Position numbers and translations under genes: made by a program. Below are positions 33,019 to 44,166 of a stretch of 64,000 nucleotides of DNA, piece by piece. Position 1 is the stretch's first letter. Each line of letters begins with the position of its first letter. The DNA is taken from positions 1 to 64,000 of the forward strand of contig JADNRX010000006.1 in assembly GCA_015501595.1 (NCBI GenBank), written 5' to 3'. Origin of the DNA: Hymenopellis radicata (taxonomy: Eukaryota; Basidiomycota; Agaricomycetes; Agaricales; Physalacriaceae). The notes below the pieces were generated by a model. It did no database searches, had not been told where the DNA came from, and saw only the letters and a program-made list of their open reading frames with translations.

Positions 33019-33601
33019 ATGCATTCTACCATCATGTCGCGCATCGTCGTCGCTATCGTTACCTTCTTCCTTTACTTGTCGGTGGTCGATGCTGTGCCGA
33101 TACCAGACGACGTCGACATAGAGAAGAGAGTGTCACATGAGGGTCGAGTATGTGGAGCCATCCTCGTTTTTTCTGCAAGTTTTCTGAAACCATATAGGGC
33201 ACTTGGTACGAAACCGGGCTTGGAAACTGTGGCTGGTGGAACAACGATAACGACAAGATCGTAGCGATAGCAAAATCGCGTTATGACGCTGAGAATGGCT
33301 CGAACTGTGGCCAGGTCGGTGACACTTTCTGATCTTTGTCCTTGTCCTTATACTTTGCGACCGCAGTGGATGCAGATTGTCAACAAGGCCAATGGTCGGT
33401 CTGTCATGGCAAAAACGGTCGACAGCTGTGAGAGCTGCGGCTACGATGATATTGGTAAGTCCGAAGCTACATCGACCAACATCCCGCTTAATCGTTGCGT
33501 CAGACATGTCCCCTGCTGCTTTCAACGCAATCTCCTCGCAAGATGTGGGGTTACTCACCGTCGACTGGCACTTCATGAACAAGGCTTACCACGGACCGTG
33601 A
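33019..33601 (+). CDS. Secreted barwin/RlpA-like double-psi beta-barrel protein
   Basis: Small secreted protein of the expansin/barwin-like group, often induced in fruiting or on plant material; members bind wall polysaccharides and lack a proven enzyme activity. The signal peptide (MSRIVVAIVTFFLYLSVVDA) follows ATG 33019; a second ATG lies 15 bases on. The mature part after KR (possible Kex2-like cleavage at DIEKR) has GTWYETGLGNCGWWNN, NGSNCGQ, ANGRSVMAKTVDSCESCGYD and DMSPAAFNAI...LLTVDWHFM, matching the fold's core, including the paired Cys and the final VDW. Four exons, introns at 33150, 33316 and 33455, all in frame. About 145 residues. Stop TGA 33599-33601. Confidence 0.88.
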
Positions 33602-33940
33602 TGCATTGCTGTGCAAGGCATCTCGTGGCTGGAACTCACGAATTGCTTACGTTCTTTGGGGCTAGCATATAGAGGAAAGGGAACTATAACGTGTATCATC
33701 AACGTCCATCATTATTCATTTCACGATATTTATGATACGGAAGGAAGGCTCTGGAGCTTATAGGATTAACGATGTGATACGTAGTTATTTATTTCGTAGT
33801 CTTTGTCGTGGCGCTTCAACAATCAGATACCTCTTGAGAGATGAACAAGATAATAGTATGAATTGACGCGGGCAATCGTTAGTGTACATGGTGTAGATTG
33901 TTCGTTATAGGTGAAGTAACTACGTTATCATGATCAGACC
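33602..33940. other. Short convergent spacer
   Basis: AT-rich 3' flanks of the barwin-like gene (+) and the GPI-type Kre9-like gene (-). Nothing else seen. Confidence 0.5.
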
Positions 33941-34828
33941 TCAATTCGTCAACAAGAAACCAAGAAGTAGGCAGATCGACGTTAATAACACGCTCGGGGC
34001 ATGAGTGCCAACGCTGCCGTTGTCAGTTTGACTGGCAGCCGCCGCTGTCGCCGAGTCTGACACGGTGGTACTCGATGATGCGGTGGTACTCGATGATGCG
34101 AGAGTACTCGACGGAGTTCGTGTGCTACTCGTTGTAGGAAACGACTCGCTGGCGGTACTAGAAGCGACCGATGAACCTCCGGTGATGATCGTTCCGGTAA
34201 TGGGAATCGGGGTGGTAATGAGGCTCGTCGACGAGCTGCTACCGCTGAGCTGGTCGGATTGAGAAGCGACGGCTAGCCCGTGTATGGTAAATTCGGGAGA
34301 AGCGTTTCCTGAATCACCAAAAACTGTCCAAAACTAGAATCAACATACACGTTTTATTAAAGGGGGCTCAACGGGTGCAACTCACGGACGATGATATAGT
34401 CATTACGGGACTCCACAGACGGAACAGTTATATTAACCTGCCCGTCACTCAGTTTGAAGTCCTGGGCCAAGGGGTTGGCTTTTGGGCTCGGCATTAGTCG
34501 GTAATGAACGAGAGACAGGCAGAGCCTCACCAAGCATGAGATTCTCGCTGTTGTTCGCCAGATAGCCCAGGACAATCTTGCCGTTCGGATTCGTGAGCTG
34601 AGAATCGGGGGGCAAGTTTGTCGTGTCCCTACAGCGTCCATCATTCAGTGTGCGCGCCACTGTGAGGATCATTGCGACGCACCATGTCACCGTTTCAATG
34701 GAGCCAACGGTCCATTCCGTATCAGCAGTGGGACTGGTGATAGGAGGGTTATAGACATCCCGAGGAACCAAAGGAACTGCATGTACTGCTGCAAGAGCCA
34801 GCAGAGCGAACCAGGAGGCATACATCAT
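33941..34828 (-). CDS. GPI-anchored Kre9/Knh1-like Ser/Thr-rich wall protein
   Basis: Secreted, probably glycosylphosphatidylinositol-anchored. ATG 34828 begins a signal peptide (MMYASWFALLALAAVHAVPL), then the Kre9-like fold DVYNPPITSPTADTEWTVGS, IETVTW, GKIVLGYLANNSENLML, NPLAQDFKLSDGQVNITVPS, NDYIIVLFGDSGNASPEFTI. A long Ser/Thr stretch (SSSSTSLITTPIPITG and repeats of ASSSTT) ends in a hydrophobic tail (VLLTSICLLLGFLL) ending LTN, fitting GPI addition. Four exons; the first intron splits the Trp codon of VTW, the third sits before LFGDSG. Tandem with the next Kre9-like gene, which shares two of these intron positions. Role in glucan assembly is inferred from the family name only. Confidence 0.85.
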
Positions 34829-35221
34829 GGACGGCGACTTGGAGAGTGAAAGTCAACCACCTCGGGTGACACTGACAAGAGTCGGCAAACCGCATCACCT
34901 GGTACACAAGTGACAGGCCCGCACCTGCGGGAGCACATTTTACCTGGCTTCTGATAAGAGACGCCGTGAGAATTTCATAATGGTTGTCGTAAAACACGCC
35001 CACGTGAGGAAGTATCTTCCGAGACTAGATATGAGTAGCGTAAAGTATTATGAGGAAGAGTAAGAGTATCAGAACGATTATAGGTACAAAGCACCAAGGG
35101 CGACAATGTAAAAGGAAGATGTCCGTAAGATATAATGACGGTGTTACAATGTCCGTGCGTTGAGGCAAGAAGTCGTGATTTTGGAGGCGTCAAGTCGTAG
35201 CAAATGCTTCAATGCATAGAA
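34829..35221. other. Spacer between the tandem Kre9-like genes
   Basis: Promoter of the GPI-type gene and 3' flank of the next. No open frame of note. Confidence 0.5.
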
Positions 35222-35753
35222 TCACATCTCAATGGTGAATTGTGGGCTTCGATTCCCCGAGTCTCCCAACACTGAGTCTTACTTAGCATGACGAAACCAA
35301 CAAACAGAGTCGTACTCACAAACAATGCTGTACCTTCCTGTGGCCAAGTCAGCAGGTAGTTGGATATCATGCTTTCCGTCCAGAATGTCAAAGCCTTTGG
35401 CTAAAGGCTTCTCTGGAGAAAATAGTTCAGTTTGAAGGAGACAATGAGATGCGCCGAACATACGGTATTGCAGTTTGCCGTCAGGGGTTACCAGCATAAT
35501 GACACCCTGCTTGTTGGTGATACTTTTCGGAGGTTTAGAAGCATCCCTGTTATGCGATGAGACTCGGAGCTCGGCAAGGACATTGTGAGTCCGCATACCA
35601 CGTTACAGACTGTGTACTTCCAGCCTTCCACACCGTAGACGAGTTGGGGTACAAGATGGGTGGGACAAAGACATCACGCATGTCCACAGGCGCAGACATA
35701 GCGACGTTAATGAGGAGGAAAAGGGTCACGAAAATGGTAGCGAAGAAGTTCAT
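35222..35753 (-). CDS. Secreted Kre9/Knh1-like protein without GPI tail
   Basis: Paralogue of the gene at 33941. Signal peptide MNFFATIFVTLFLLINVAMS, then DVFVPPILYPNSSTVWKAGS, TQSVTW, GVIMLVTPDGKLQYRMFG, LAKGFDILDGKHDIQLPADL, TGRYSIVLLGDSGNRSPQFT, IEM, stop TGA 35222-35224. Three exons. Intron 1 splits the Trp codon (TG|G) and intron 2 falls before LLGDSG, the same places and phases as in its neighbour, so they are tandem duplicates. Unlike the neighbour it ends just after the domain: no Ser/Thr stalk and no hydrophobic tail, so it should be free rather than anchored. About 145 residues. Confidence 0.85.
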
Positions 35754-37446
35754 GACGAGCAGAGAAATACGAGGACTGAGAGGTCGTAAGAGAGATTGAG
35801 TCGTTGAATGATGGGATTAACAACGACGAGAGTCGTCGTCTTTATAGCAATGAGCCCAGGTAAAGCGCGCCCGAGTTGCCTATCAGTAAGGATGAAGCCA
35901 AGGCCCGGTTGTAGTATGTTTGTCGTGGACGCATCGCTTGACCGAGTTTGAGCTACATCCCGGCCAATAGAGTGTGCTTCTGAGCGACTCGTGCCCTACT
36001 CAGGTGGACCGCCATCAGCTTCTTGGGTTGAACGCCTGCCTTTTTGACTGTGCCTCGTTATCGACACCAGCTTATCCGCTGGGCTTCGAACCTGATATTG
36101 TTGAATCGACAGACACAAAATCATCGTGTACGATTGCGACGACAATCGAAAGTGAAGGACAGTCATTTGAATGGTCTCGACTGTGAGTACCATAGGCTTG
36201 AGTAAAGCGCCGCATTCATGCCGTTGACGCAAATAGTTTGTATAATGAGTTCTGCGATCGATTAGCTTATCCTGTGGCGGTTGAATTGTTTGCGGATTTA
36301 TGTACTTACTTGCATGACGTTTGCTCTTCAATCGCTGAATATTCATTCAACATTTGACCTACCAGGCTCTAAGCAAATCGCCGACTGCAGTGCGGTGCAT
36401 TCATTCCCGGAACGCTAGTCTAGCGCTCCTTTTGCCAGCTACACTGGCTAGAACAGCTTGCTAGGTGAAGCGAGTTGGAACGGAGCCACTTTGGTGGCGC
36501 ATTGAGTGGGGCCATCGGAAGGACGAAGTTCGGGTCAACAGTTCTCGAACACGATTTACAGCGGATAGATGTGCCCTAGTCCCTTGGATCCCAATGAGAG
36601 AATGCTCCTTGACGTACGCAAAATGTAAGGAGACGCTATGCGGACCAGTCAACGAGGCTTTCAGAAGCAGACGGCCTTTCTTTCCCCAGAGTTGAGCCGC
36701 AAAAGCAACGCGAATGAATGACCACCAGCTACCAGATGCTCGTCATGCCCTCCACATTACATTGAATACTCCAGTTCGCGGAACACGAGGAACTGTGAGA
36801 AGAACGTTAAAAAATCTCTCTGAAGACGTAGATGCGGATCAAGGTTAGCGTGCCAGCGTTTAAGTTGACGGAAGCCTATGCAGCTTCCAGTTCGCGTCCG
36901 CACGAAGAGAGCAATAGAACGAAGGCGCCTGGCGCCATGACGCAGTTGCGCCACTATGAAGGTGGGGTGAGCAGAATAGCCTCGCCACTAGATGGTACTA
37001 GAAGCTCACTAGCCGGACCATTGAAAGCCTAAAATCGACGATATTTTGAGGGAAAAGTTGACCTTGGGAGGCCCGCCACTTTTCTGGACATTCGAGGGCT
37101 CAATTAAATAGGTCAAAAGGGCCAGGCGCTCGAGAAACGTAGATGGCCGCGAAAGTCTCCAGACGCCGAGATGTAGCTCGGTACAGCCTGGACTCTGGTG
37201 GAAGGAGAGCGGCGAGCGTCGGAGTCAGCGCACCGGACAAGACCGGGCACGTGCTGAATCAACGTGTTTCTGCCGTCGGCATTTCCTTTTGGGGGCACTC
37301 ACATCCTCCTGGTGACTTGAAGAGATGTTATTGACGCTCTCGACCAGTGCAACGGTGTATTCAAGCCGACTAACGATCTCGTGATCGTGCAGAAGAAGGG
37401 CTTCGGTGCTTGCCACAAGCCGTACCACTGGTTGCCTCTTACTTCC
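35754..37446. other. Long spacer, no gene supported
   Basis: Contains the promoters of the Kre9-like gene (-) and, at its right end, of the DUF1349 gene (+). Open frames are short and without motifs. Exon 1 of the DUF1349 gene, apart from its last two coding bases, must lie here as leader. Confidence 0.45.
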
Positions 37447-38071
37447 ATGTAAGTTCATGCATTGCTCATGATGTTAGCGCTCAATAAACTGTAGGGCAGC
37501 GTTGCATAGCAAATTCATTTCAGCGCCGCCATCCACCGATATCTGGCGTAAACCACCTGCAACCGATGTGTTCAACGCACCTTCGGTTACCCTGGCCTCC
37601 GGTCCTTTGTCATCCTTCAAAAGCGCCCAAGTGTCCTTCATCGCGCCGTGGGAGTACCGTTACGACCAAGGCGGTCTTCTTCTACACCTTACCAAACCTG
37701 ACGCCAAAGACAAATGGCTCAAAACGGGCATCGAGTTTTACAATGACAAACCGTTCATGAGCACCGTCGGCTGCGACAATTGGGCAGATTGGAGCATCGT
37801 GCCAACAGCAGGGAACGAAACAGAATATACGGTGCAGGCGAGGAGAGAAAGCGACGAGTTGGGCGTGAGCCTTTGGGTGTATCGTCTCATCTTGGATGAA
37901 AAAGACAACGAGGTTGAGAGGATCCCTCTTAGAGAAGTGCCGTGGTTCTTTGCTGATGAGGCAGGCTGGTCTATTGCTGTCGGACCATACGCCGCAAGGC
38001 CCGCTGATGCGAATGTGACTGAGGGCGAACAGCTCAAGCTCAAATATTGGGATCTGGCCGTGGTCATCTGA
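37447..38071 (+). CDS. DUF1349 (concanavalin-like) protein
   Basis: Family of about 200-residue beta-sandwich proteins found in fungi and bacteria (yeast Ree1 type); function not well known. Core motifs: FISAPPSTDIWRKPPATDVF, GPLSSFKSAQVSFIAPWEYR, YDQGGLLLH, KTGIEFYNDKPFMSTVGCDN, WADWSI, SLWVYRLI, REVPWFFADEAGWSIAVG, YAARP. The long exon has no suitable in-frame ATG. The best start is made by splicing: AT at 37447-37448, a 46-base intron (GTAAGT at 37449 to TAG at 37494), then G at 37495, giving MAALHSKF in a good context (TTCC ATGG). Stop TGA 38069-38071, only 73 bases from the stop of the convergent deaminase gene. About 193 residues. Confidence 0.82.
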
Positions 38072-38144
38072 AGATTGCTGCATGTAAATATTCGTCGACT
38101 ACTGATCCTTGTATCGAATCCAAAGAGCTCATTTTCAAGGCTGG

Positions 38145-39694
38145 CTAAGCGAAGGGGTTAAGTTTAAGTCCTTGGACCCACATGCTAGTACGATTCCTAT
38201 TATCACCCAAACACCACCATTTTTCAAGCGACGTTGGAGTAATCTTTCTGTCTTCTGTATCGAAAAAGTCGAGGGCTCCCACACCCTCTTCGGTCGCAGG
38301 ATCCCAAAGAGAAACTAAGACACATGTGAGTTGCATTTAGCATTAAAAAAGCACATCGACTTACTCTGCTGGGCATCGAATGGAGCACCAACCTCAAATA
38401 TTCCAATCGGAAGTCCAAGAGCTCCCGCTCCTCCACGGGTAGCAAGATGCAGAGACTCGATCCAATCGATGGCAACAGACTTGTCGTACTTCGCGTCCAA
38501 GATGTTGTTACCTTGTCGCATTCTCGATACCATGACGGCCTGCCTCATAGCGTTCATAATATCCAGGCTGTATCCGCCTGCTACGTCCGTTCCTAGTCCG
38601 ACCTTGACATTCTGATCCAGAGCTTCACGTAGAGGAAACGGTTTCGCAGAAAAGTATGCGTTAGACAGCGGACAGTGGGCTACCGCGGTCCCACTTTCGT
38701 GCAGCCGCGAGAGGGAAGGCGAATCCAGAAATGTGCAATGTGCTTGTACGGTTCGCGGTGTCAATAGTTGGCTCTACGAAAGATGTTTAAAGTAGTCACA
38801 GCTGAGCAAGTCAGAACTAACGCGTTCGAAAACATCGATGTCATCAACTCCGCGCTCGGCAAGAACAGCATTCATTTGGTCGTGCGATTCGGCGAGGTGA
38901 CTCTGGATTCGAACGTTATGAGAAGCAGCAAGAGCACCTAGACCGACCAGAAGGTCATCGGAGCATGTTGGAACGAAGCGTGGGGTTACGACAGGCTCTA
39001 CAGTTCGCGGAATGGGAAAGGTATTGTGCATAGTGTCTACGAAAGACCGGGCGGCGAGAATTGATGCTTGGGGAGAGGCTTCGATGTATGTTGGACGAGA
39101 GTTCTGATCCATAGAGAGTTTCCCAACAAAAGCTCTGATGCCTGCCGCGTTCATGGTGTCAGCAAGAATGAGACTATATAATCAGTCCGTGAGGGACAAA
39201 CACCGTAAGAGCGGCGTACTTGGTCTGTTCCTTGATGGTGCCAAAGAGGAGAACAGCGCCGGTTCCGTTCTCTTTCAACCGTCGAGCAAGACGACTGTAT
39301 ACCTTTCGCGCTAAGCTAGGGTCTCCGTCAAGGCGCTCCTCGGCTTTGAACGCGTACTCGTTCAGCCATTCCATCAACGGAAGATGGAGGCCATTTCCTT
39401 GGTACAGAAACTGGGGCGCATGCAGATGGAGATCGCAGAAGGTCGGCAGCACAAAACTGCCTTCCGGGACCTGTAGTACGGCAGACGGGTCTTGACCTGA
39501 GAGCAGAGATATAGCTTGGGAAGAGCGGCCAGGTCCAAAGTGCGTAATGACACCCGACTCGTTCACAGCTGCAAAGGCGTCGGGAACGGCAGCAACAGCG
39601 AGCGCGAGGCCGACTTGCCTAGGAGATGGTCGTCGAAGATGTCGAGCTTGTTGCTCTCTGCGCACTGCACAAATGTTCCGCGTATGAGCAACAT
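38145..39694 (-). CDS. GUD1: Guanine deaminase
   Basis: Amidohydrolase turning guanine into xanthine and ammonia in purine salvage; cytosolic, zinc-dependent. Start ATG 39694 gives MLLIRGTFVQCAESNKLDIF. Zinc/active-site motifs in order: PTFCDLHLHAPQFLYQG, NVRIQSHLAESHDQMN, TVQAHCTFLDSPSLSRL, TAVAHCPLSNAYF, KVGLGTDVAGGYSLDIM. C-terminal GALGLPIGIFEVGAPFDAQQ and EKWWCLGDNRNRTSMWVQG are also typical. Five exons. Intron 1 (39618-39569) starts with GC (GCAAGT) and its removal gives HLLAVNESGVITHFGPG as in homologues. Other introns at EQTN|, VFER| and AQQ| keep frame. Stop TAG at 38145. About 430-440 residues, normal length. Confidence 0.9.
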
Positions 39695-40185
39695 GGTTGT
39701 CTAAGTTGACTCGGTGTTCGGCCCTGACTTGCAACACGACTAGCTTCCGTTCATCACGTCCTTCCTCGGACAACGCCTTGCTCGCTGCCAATCAGTCAGG
39801 TCTCCGTCCGCATGTTTCTCCGAGTCGTCGTACCTCACAGTTCATTTCCTGTCAACTGAATGGGGCGGATCGTTGCGCCTCCCATTCTGTCCTCTGTGTG
39901 GCCTGCGGCATTCCCGGCTCTCCTTATGCTCTACCATCAGGAGAAGCTCTAGTACTTGTGACTGATAAGCTTCGCCGACGTGCAGAAAACTAGGGGAATC
40001 CATTGCCCCAATGCCTGAGCATTCGGTCTGTCGCGACTTCTTTGCCTGGGACCTAGTCTTCGACAGTTCGCCCTGAGAAAGCCATAAATACAGTGCCTGG
40101 GATCTCTCAAAACTAGTCATCGACTGTTTAAAGTCTCGCGGCCAAACTGTACCTCTGAACGTGGCTACCCGTTCATTCGTTCGCC
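39695..40185. promoter_or_regulatory. Shared divergent promoter region, guanine deaminase / GH128
   Basis: The two start codons point away from each other, 491 bases apart. Pyrimidine-rich tracts are present just before ATG 40186. No specific site can be assigned from sequence alone. Confidence 0.4.
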
Positions 40186-41587
40186 ATGCTCCCACACGCT
40201 CTTTTCTGTTTCTTTGCCTTGGTAGTGCCCGCCTCTGCATACGGGGATACCAACTCTAGCGCGTCGGACAATGCTTCCTCTGCTACTTCTGCGAACTTCT
40301 CCGTGTCCACCACCGCCACAGCGTCGGCAACCAGCGAGTCATCGAGCAATTCAACCAGCGCAGCCAGCTTATCCACCGACTCGACGGACTCCACAGGAAA
40401 AGCAACTAAGAACCCCAAACGCGGGCTGTCGTTCCCTGCTGCCAACAATCCCGCAGACGTCCTGAATATCAATCAGACTCGCAGCGTTGTTTCGTGGACG
40501 TACGACTGGTCCATTACCCCTCCAGACTACCTCGCGGACACCGGCATCGAATACGTTCCTATGCAATGGGGCGCCGGTAATATTGAGAATCTGGCAAGCA
40601 TTATGGCGAAGACTGGCGCCAAAACCCTACTGGTATGCACCTTCTTACTCGCCGTCCAAGAGTATAGATTCACAGAAAGCTTATACAGGCATTCAATGAA
40701 CCGGATTTCGATGAACAGTCGAACATGGACCCGACGTATGCCGCTGACCAGTGGATGAAGTATATTGAGCCGCTGAAGTCCAAAGGCGTTCGTCTTGGGG
40801 GACCTGCTGTGACGAGCTCGCCTACCGGGCAACCATGGCTGTCAGACTTTTTCGCTGCTTGTAAGGGATGTACTATTGATTTTCTCCCGTTGCATTGGTG
40901 AGCAGAAGACATGCGTGCGCTATGTCGTGTCCTAACTTGTGATGCAAGGTATGGCGTGGGCTCTGCAGGCTTTTACGACTATCTGTGGTCTATCCATGGG
41001 CAATGGCCCGATCTCAAGCTCTGGATCACAGAGTATGCTGACACGGGTTCAAATTATCAGGGTACGTCCAATCTTTCTCCTTTGGACGTTAAATATCCGT
41101 GCCAATCGCTCCGAAAAGATGTCCTTACGTTCATGAACACCACGGCGGCTTACATGGAGACCTTGGATTGGGTAGAGCGCTACGCTTGGTTTGGCTACTC
41201 CGTGGGCTTTCTTGTTTATTACTCTTTCATGCCAAATAACGGGTTTTCTGCAGAGGCCTGTGAATGGATCGTTTTACAGTAAGTTTACCTCCCCTTTATG
41301 TAGCTTCGTTGGCGTCCTTACACTTTGTCCTAGACCTTCTTAACGACGATGGAGGACTGAATCAGTTGGGGCAATTCTACATCGGCGCGGACACTGTGGA
41401 AAAAAGTGGGCCAGCGACCCACTCTGTTACGCTGGTCGCCGGACCAACAGCGGTGCTGGCGACAGCAAGAGTTGGAACCAACATCGCGACGCCAACGTTC
41501 TCCGGGGCAGAACGATCAGCGTCAACTTCTTCATTATTGTTGATGCACGTTGTCACAATTGCTTTGGTGTGCATATCAATTATATAA
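40186..41587 (+). CDS. Secreted GH128 beta-1,3-glucanase-like protein (Asl1 type)
   Basis: Cell-wall glycoside hydrolase. ATG 40186 begins a signal peptide (MLPHALFCFFALVVPASAYG), then a Ser/Thr-rich stalk of about 50 residues, KNPKRGLSFPA as a possible dibasic cleavage, and the (beta/alpha)8 GH128 core: SWTYDWSITPP, YVPMQWGAGNIENL, LLAFNEPDFDEQS (acid/base Glu), VRLGGPAVTSSPTGQPWL, DFLPLHWYGVGS, LKLWITEYADTGSN (nucleophile Glu), WVERYAWFGYS and GGLNQLGQFYIGA. The tail is Ser/Thr plus a hydrophobic end (LLLMHVVTIALVCISII), suggesting a GPI anchor. Six exons; splicing restores family sequence at each junction. Stop at 41587. The N-terminal stalk is unusual in placement: most members have the stalk, if any, behind the domain. 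Confidence 0.9.
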
Positions 41588-41872
41588 CATCAACTGTGCA
41601 GGTCTATCTTATCGGTTTGCGTGTACCTTTCTACCAGGGCTTCGTGATGTGGTGACATTAATTAGAGTGTATTTCTACACGTACCGTATTGGCATACCCA
41701 CATGACATGGCGTCCAAGCTTCACTTATCATTAATTCATCATTACTTGGGAATGTCACCCCCCGCCTTGCGGCGACGTTTGGCGCGTCTGATGTCGTACA
41801 ATTATTCTACACGTTGGCCCAGATGGACCTTGACTTCTTCTCTAGCTTCAAAGAACTTCTAGTGGCCTGCCC

Positions 41873-43104
41873 TCAGGGCCTGAAGCAGTGCCTCTCTAAC
41901 CCCTTGAACTTGTTGGACAGATCCACCTTGAAAAGATGGCCAGAATCCGGGTACTGTTCTTGCAACGCAGGATCACTCCCATTGGCGCCACAGTGGGCTG
42001 ATGTAACATACAGTTGATCGTTGTTTGGGCCTGTCAACATCCTCAGCGGGTTCTTCATTCGTGTAACTCGGAGATAGATTTACCTGCAAAGCAGCATGCG
42101 GTGACGCGCCAAACTTTGGGAAAGTCGATTACCAAGTCAATGGTTCCATCGGGGGTGTATCGAACGATGGATGATCCCTCCCATCGCGCGCCCCATATGC
42201 CTCCTTCCGTGTCGATGCACAGTCCGTCGCAGGTACCCTTCAACCCCAGCTTGTTCGCGTCCACAAAGACGCGTCGATTCGTGATACTTCCGTCCAATGG
42301 GGAATAATCATATACATAAATGATGTTGTTGACGGAGTCGGTAAAATAACTATAATGTAGCTTTAATAACGAGCTTGACGGGTAATGGCGTACGCACAAT
42401 TTTGTCTCATCAGGACTCCAGCCTAACCCATTTGAGTCCTGGAAGAACGTTGGGAATTAAGTCAAAGTAGTGAACGCGTGTACTTGCGGTGAATGGGCCC
42501 TTGTCCACGACAACACAACTGCCATCCGCGGGGTCAAAGCGATACAGCATACCCGGGACAGGATGCGTCGGGTCCTGGGAGTATACAGTCCCCGCATAAA
42601 ACCTCCCGTTTCTGTCGCAGCCACCGTCATTGAAGCGGGTGAATGGTCGGTCTTCAGCGGCAATGGGTTCAACGATATACTTCAGGGATGACCCTTCCAA
42701 TAGACCGAATCCATTCTTGGCCGCACAGCCGAGCTAGAGTGGCAGGTCCTCAGGCGGTGAATACAGCAGAGGCTGGCACGTACGATGGAAGGGTCAGATG
42801 GGTGCAGAGCTAGGCAGGTGATGGAATCGGGATATTCATCGACTAATAGTTCTTTAGTCGCGGTATTTAGATGATAGACCTTTCTTCACATAAGTTTTCA
42901 GATAGATGGGACGATTGGACGGCGCTTACTTTCTTCTCTGGAATATCAACGAAATGCAGTACGCCAATCCGAGCATCGTACAGAGGACCTCGATAACGTC
43001 AAGTTAGACGACGATTTTATCGCCTCGATTTGGGAGGTACCTTCACCCAAGATGCACCCTACTTTGAGCAAAGGTTCGTCTACAGTGATATGACCAGCCG
43101 CCAT
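41873..43104 (-). CDS. SMP-30/gluconolactonase/regucalcin-family protein
   Basis: Six-bladed beta-propeller lactonase with a bound divalent metal. Start ATG 43104 (MAAGHITVDEPLLKVGCI). Metal ligands expected from the family are visible: Glu of LGEGPLYDAR, Asn of RFNDGGCDRNGRFYAGT, Asn and Asp of DSNGLGWSPDETK, Asp of TCDGLCIDTEGGIWGARW. It ends GHLFKVDLSNKFKGLERH...RP, stop at 41873. Seven exons; the intron between GPFT and DSNGLGW (42487-42439) has a GC donor (GCAAGT). It could act on a sugar lactone such as gluconolactone; substrate not determinable. About 300 residues, usual for the family. Convergent with the GH128 gene, 285 bases apart. Confidence 0.88.
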
Positions 43105-44166
43105 CGATGTCTACAATCAAGTAGTAACAGGGAGCTCCGCGCCGGACTTCGTAACATCGTGGGTCAGGTGGGACGGCTATCGCGCGGTGAAAAGGTCACA
43201 AGAACAGATAATGCCTGGTTCACACTGCCACGGAGACTTTCTTCACCAGAGGACTCGACTGCCTTATTTTGGCCCAAGCGGTGGTATGGATTCTGGAGGA
43301 CATTGCGATTCGCTGTCGTGATCGGATGACCGGGCCGAACACAGGCACATGATAAGCTTTTTGTTTGCTTCTTCAAGTTCTTGTCTTCGATCAAAGTGTT
43401 ACAACTGTCAGTGTCTCTGGCGACATGGTACTTCCAAGCTACATATCTGGACTCGAATTTGAGGATGTGGACCCGTTCTTCGCAGCTTCTAGGTTCTGTG
43501 CACGCAGTTCTGCCAAGAAACTTTCGGAGAAACAGAAACACTCAGAACAAGCATGCTGACGGCTGCATTCGTCGCTAGGACCTCGCTCCACCAGCCGCAC
43601 GTTGACTATCCGCCCCCGACGTTGCGGTCTCGCTCTTCACCAGAAGGATATTCTTGGCTTTCGTCATTGCTCGTCTGAACGCTGCCTTTCTCGACTGTGA
43701 ACGCGTCAAGTTCTGAACAAATTCCGTGCTGTCTCGATACACAAACCATCTTCGTATGCCAACACCACTGGACCTCTTGTTTTTGAAGTCTTCCTGTTCT
43801 TCTCTGCTTCATGTTTCAGACGTGTGTCGTGATGTGAAAGCTTGTTTCAATCCTCTACGCCACGTTCATATAAGCTACTTTGTTTCCACGCGACCTGGTA
43901 TTCAAATGATCGTCTAATTTACAGGGTCTACCAAGCCAAATACTCGTTCAACCGCGCGGGCTCGTCCATCTGTATCCGCTCCAATGGCGTCGGATCCAGT
44001 GCAACACGAACGTTCCAGGTTCCTAAGAAACGACGGTCTCTAGATGTATAAAGAGGACCGTGGCTTGCTCTAGTCCTTCATTCTACCCGAGACGTGTCAG
44101 TTGGTGTGCATCCACATTCATTCTCAACTCCCCTCATTCAATCACTCGCTCCTTACATTCCCAACG
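43105..44166. other. Spacer, no gene supported
   Basis: Divergent promoters of the SMP-30 gene (-) and the pectate lyase gene (+). Several 60-125-residue frames on both strands lack motifs, introns or bias and look like chance. Confidence 0.45.
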
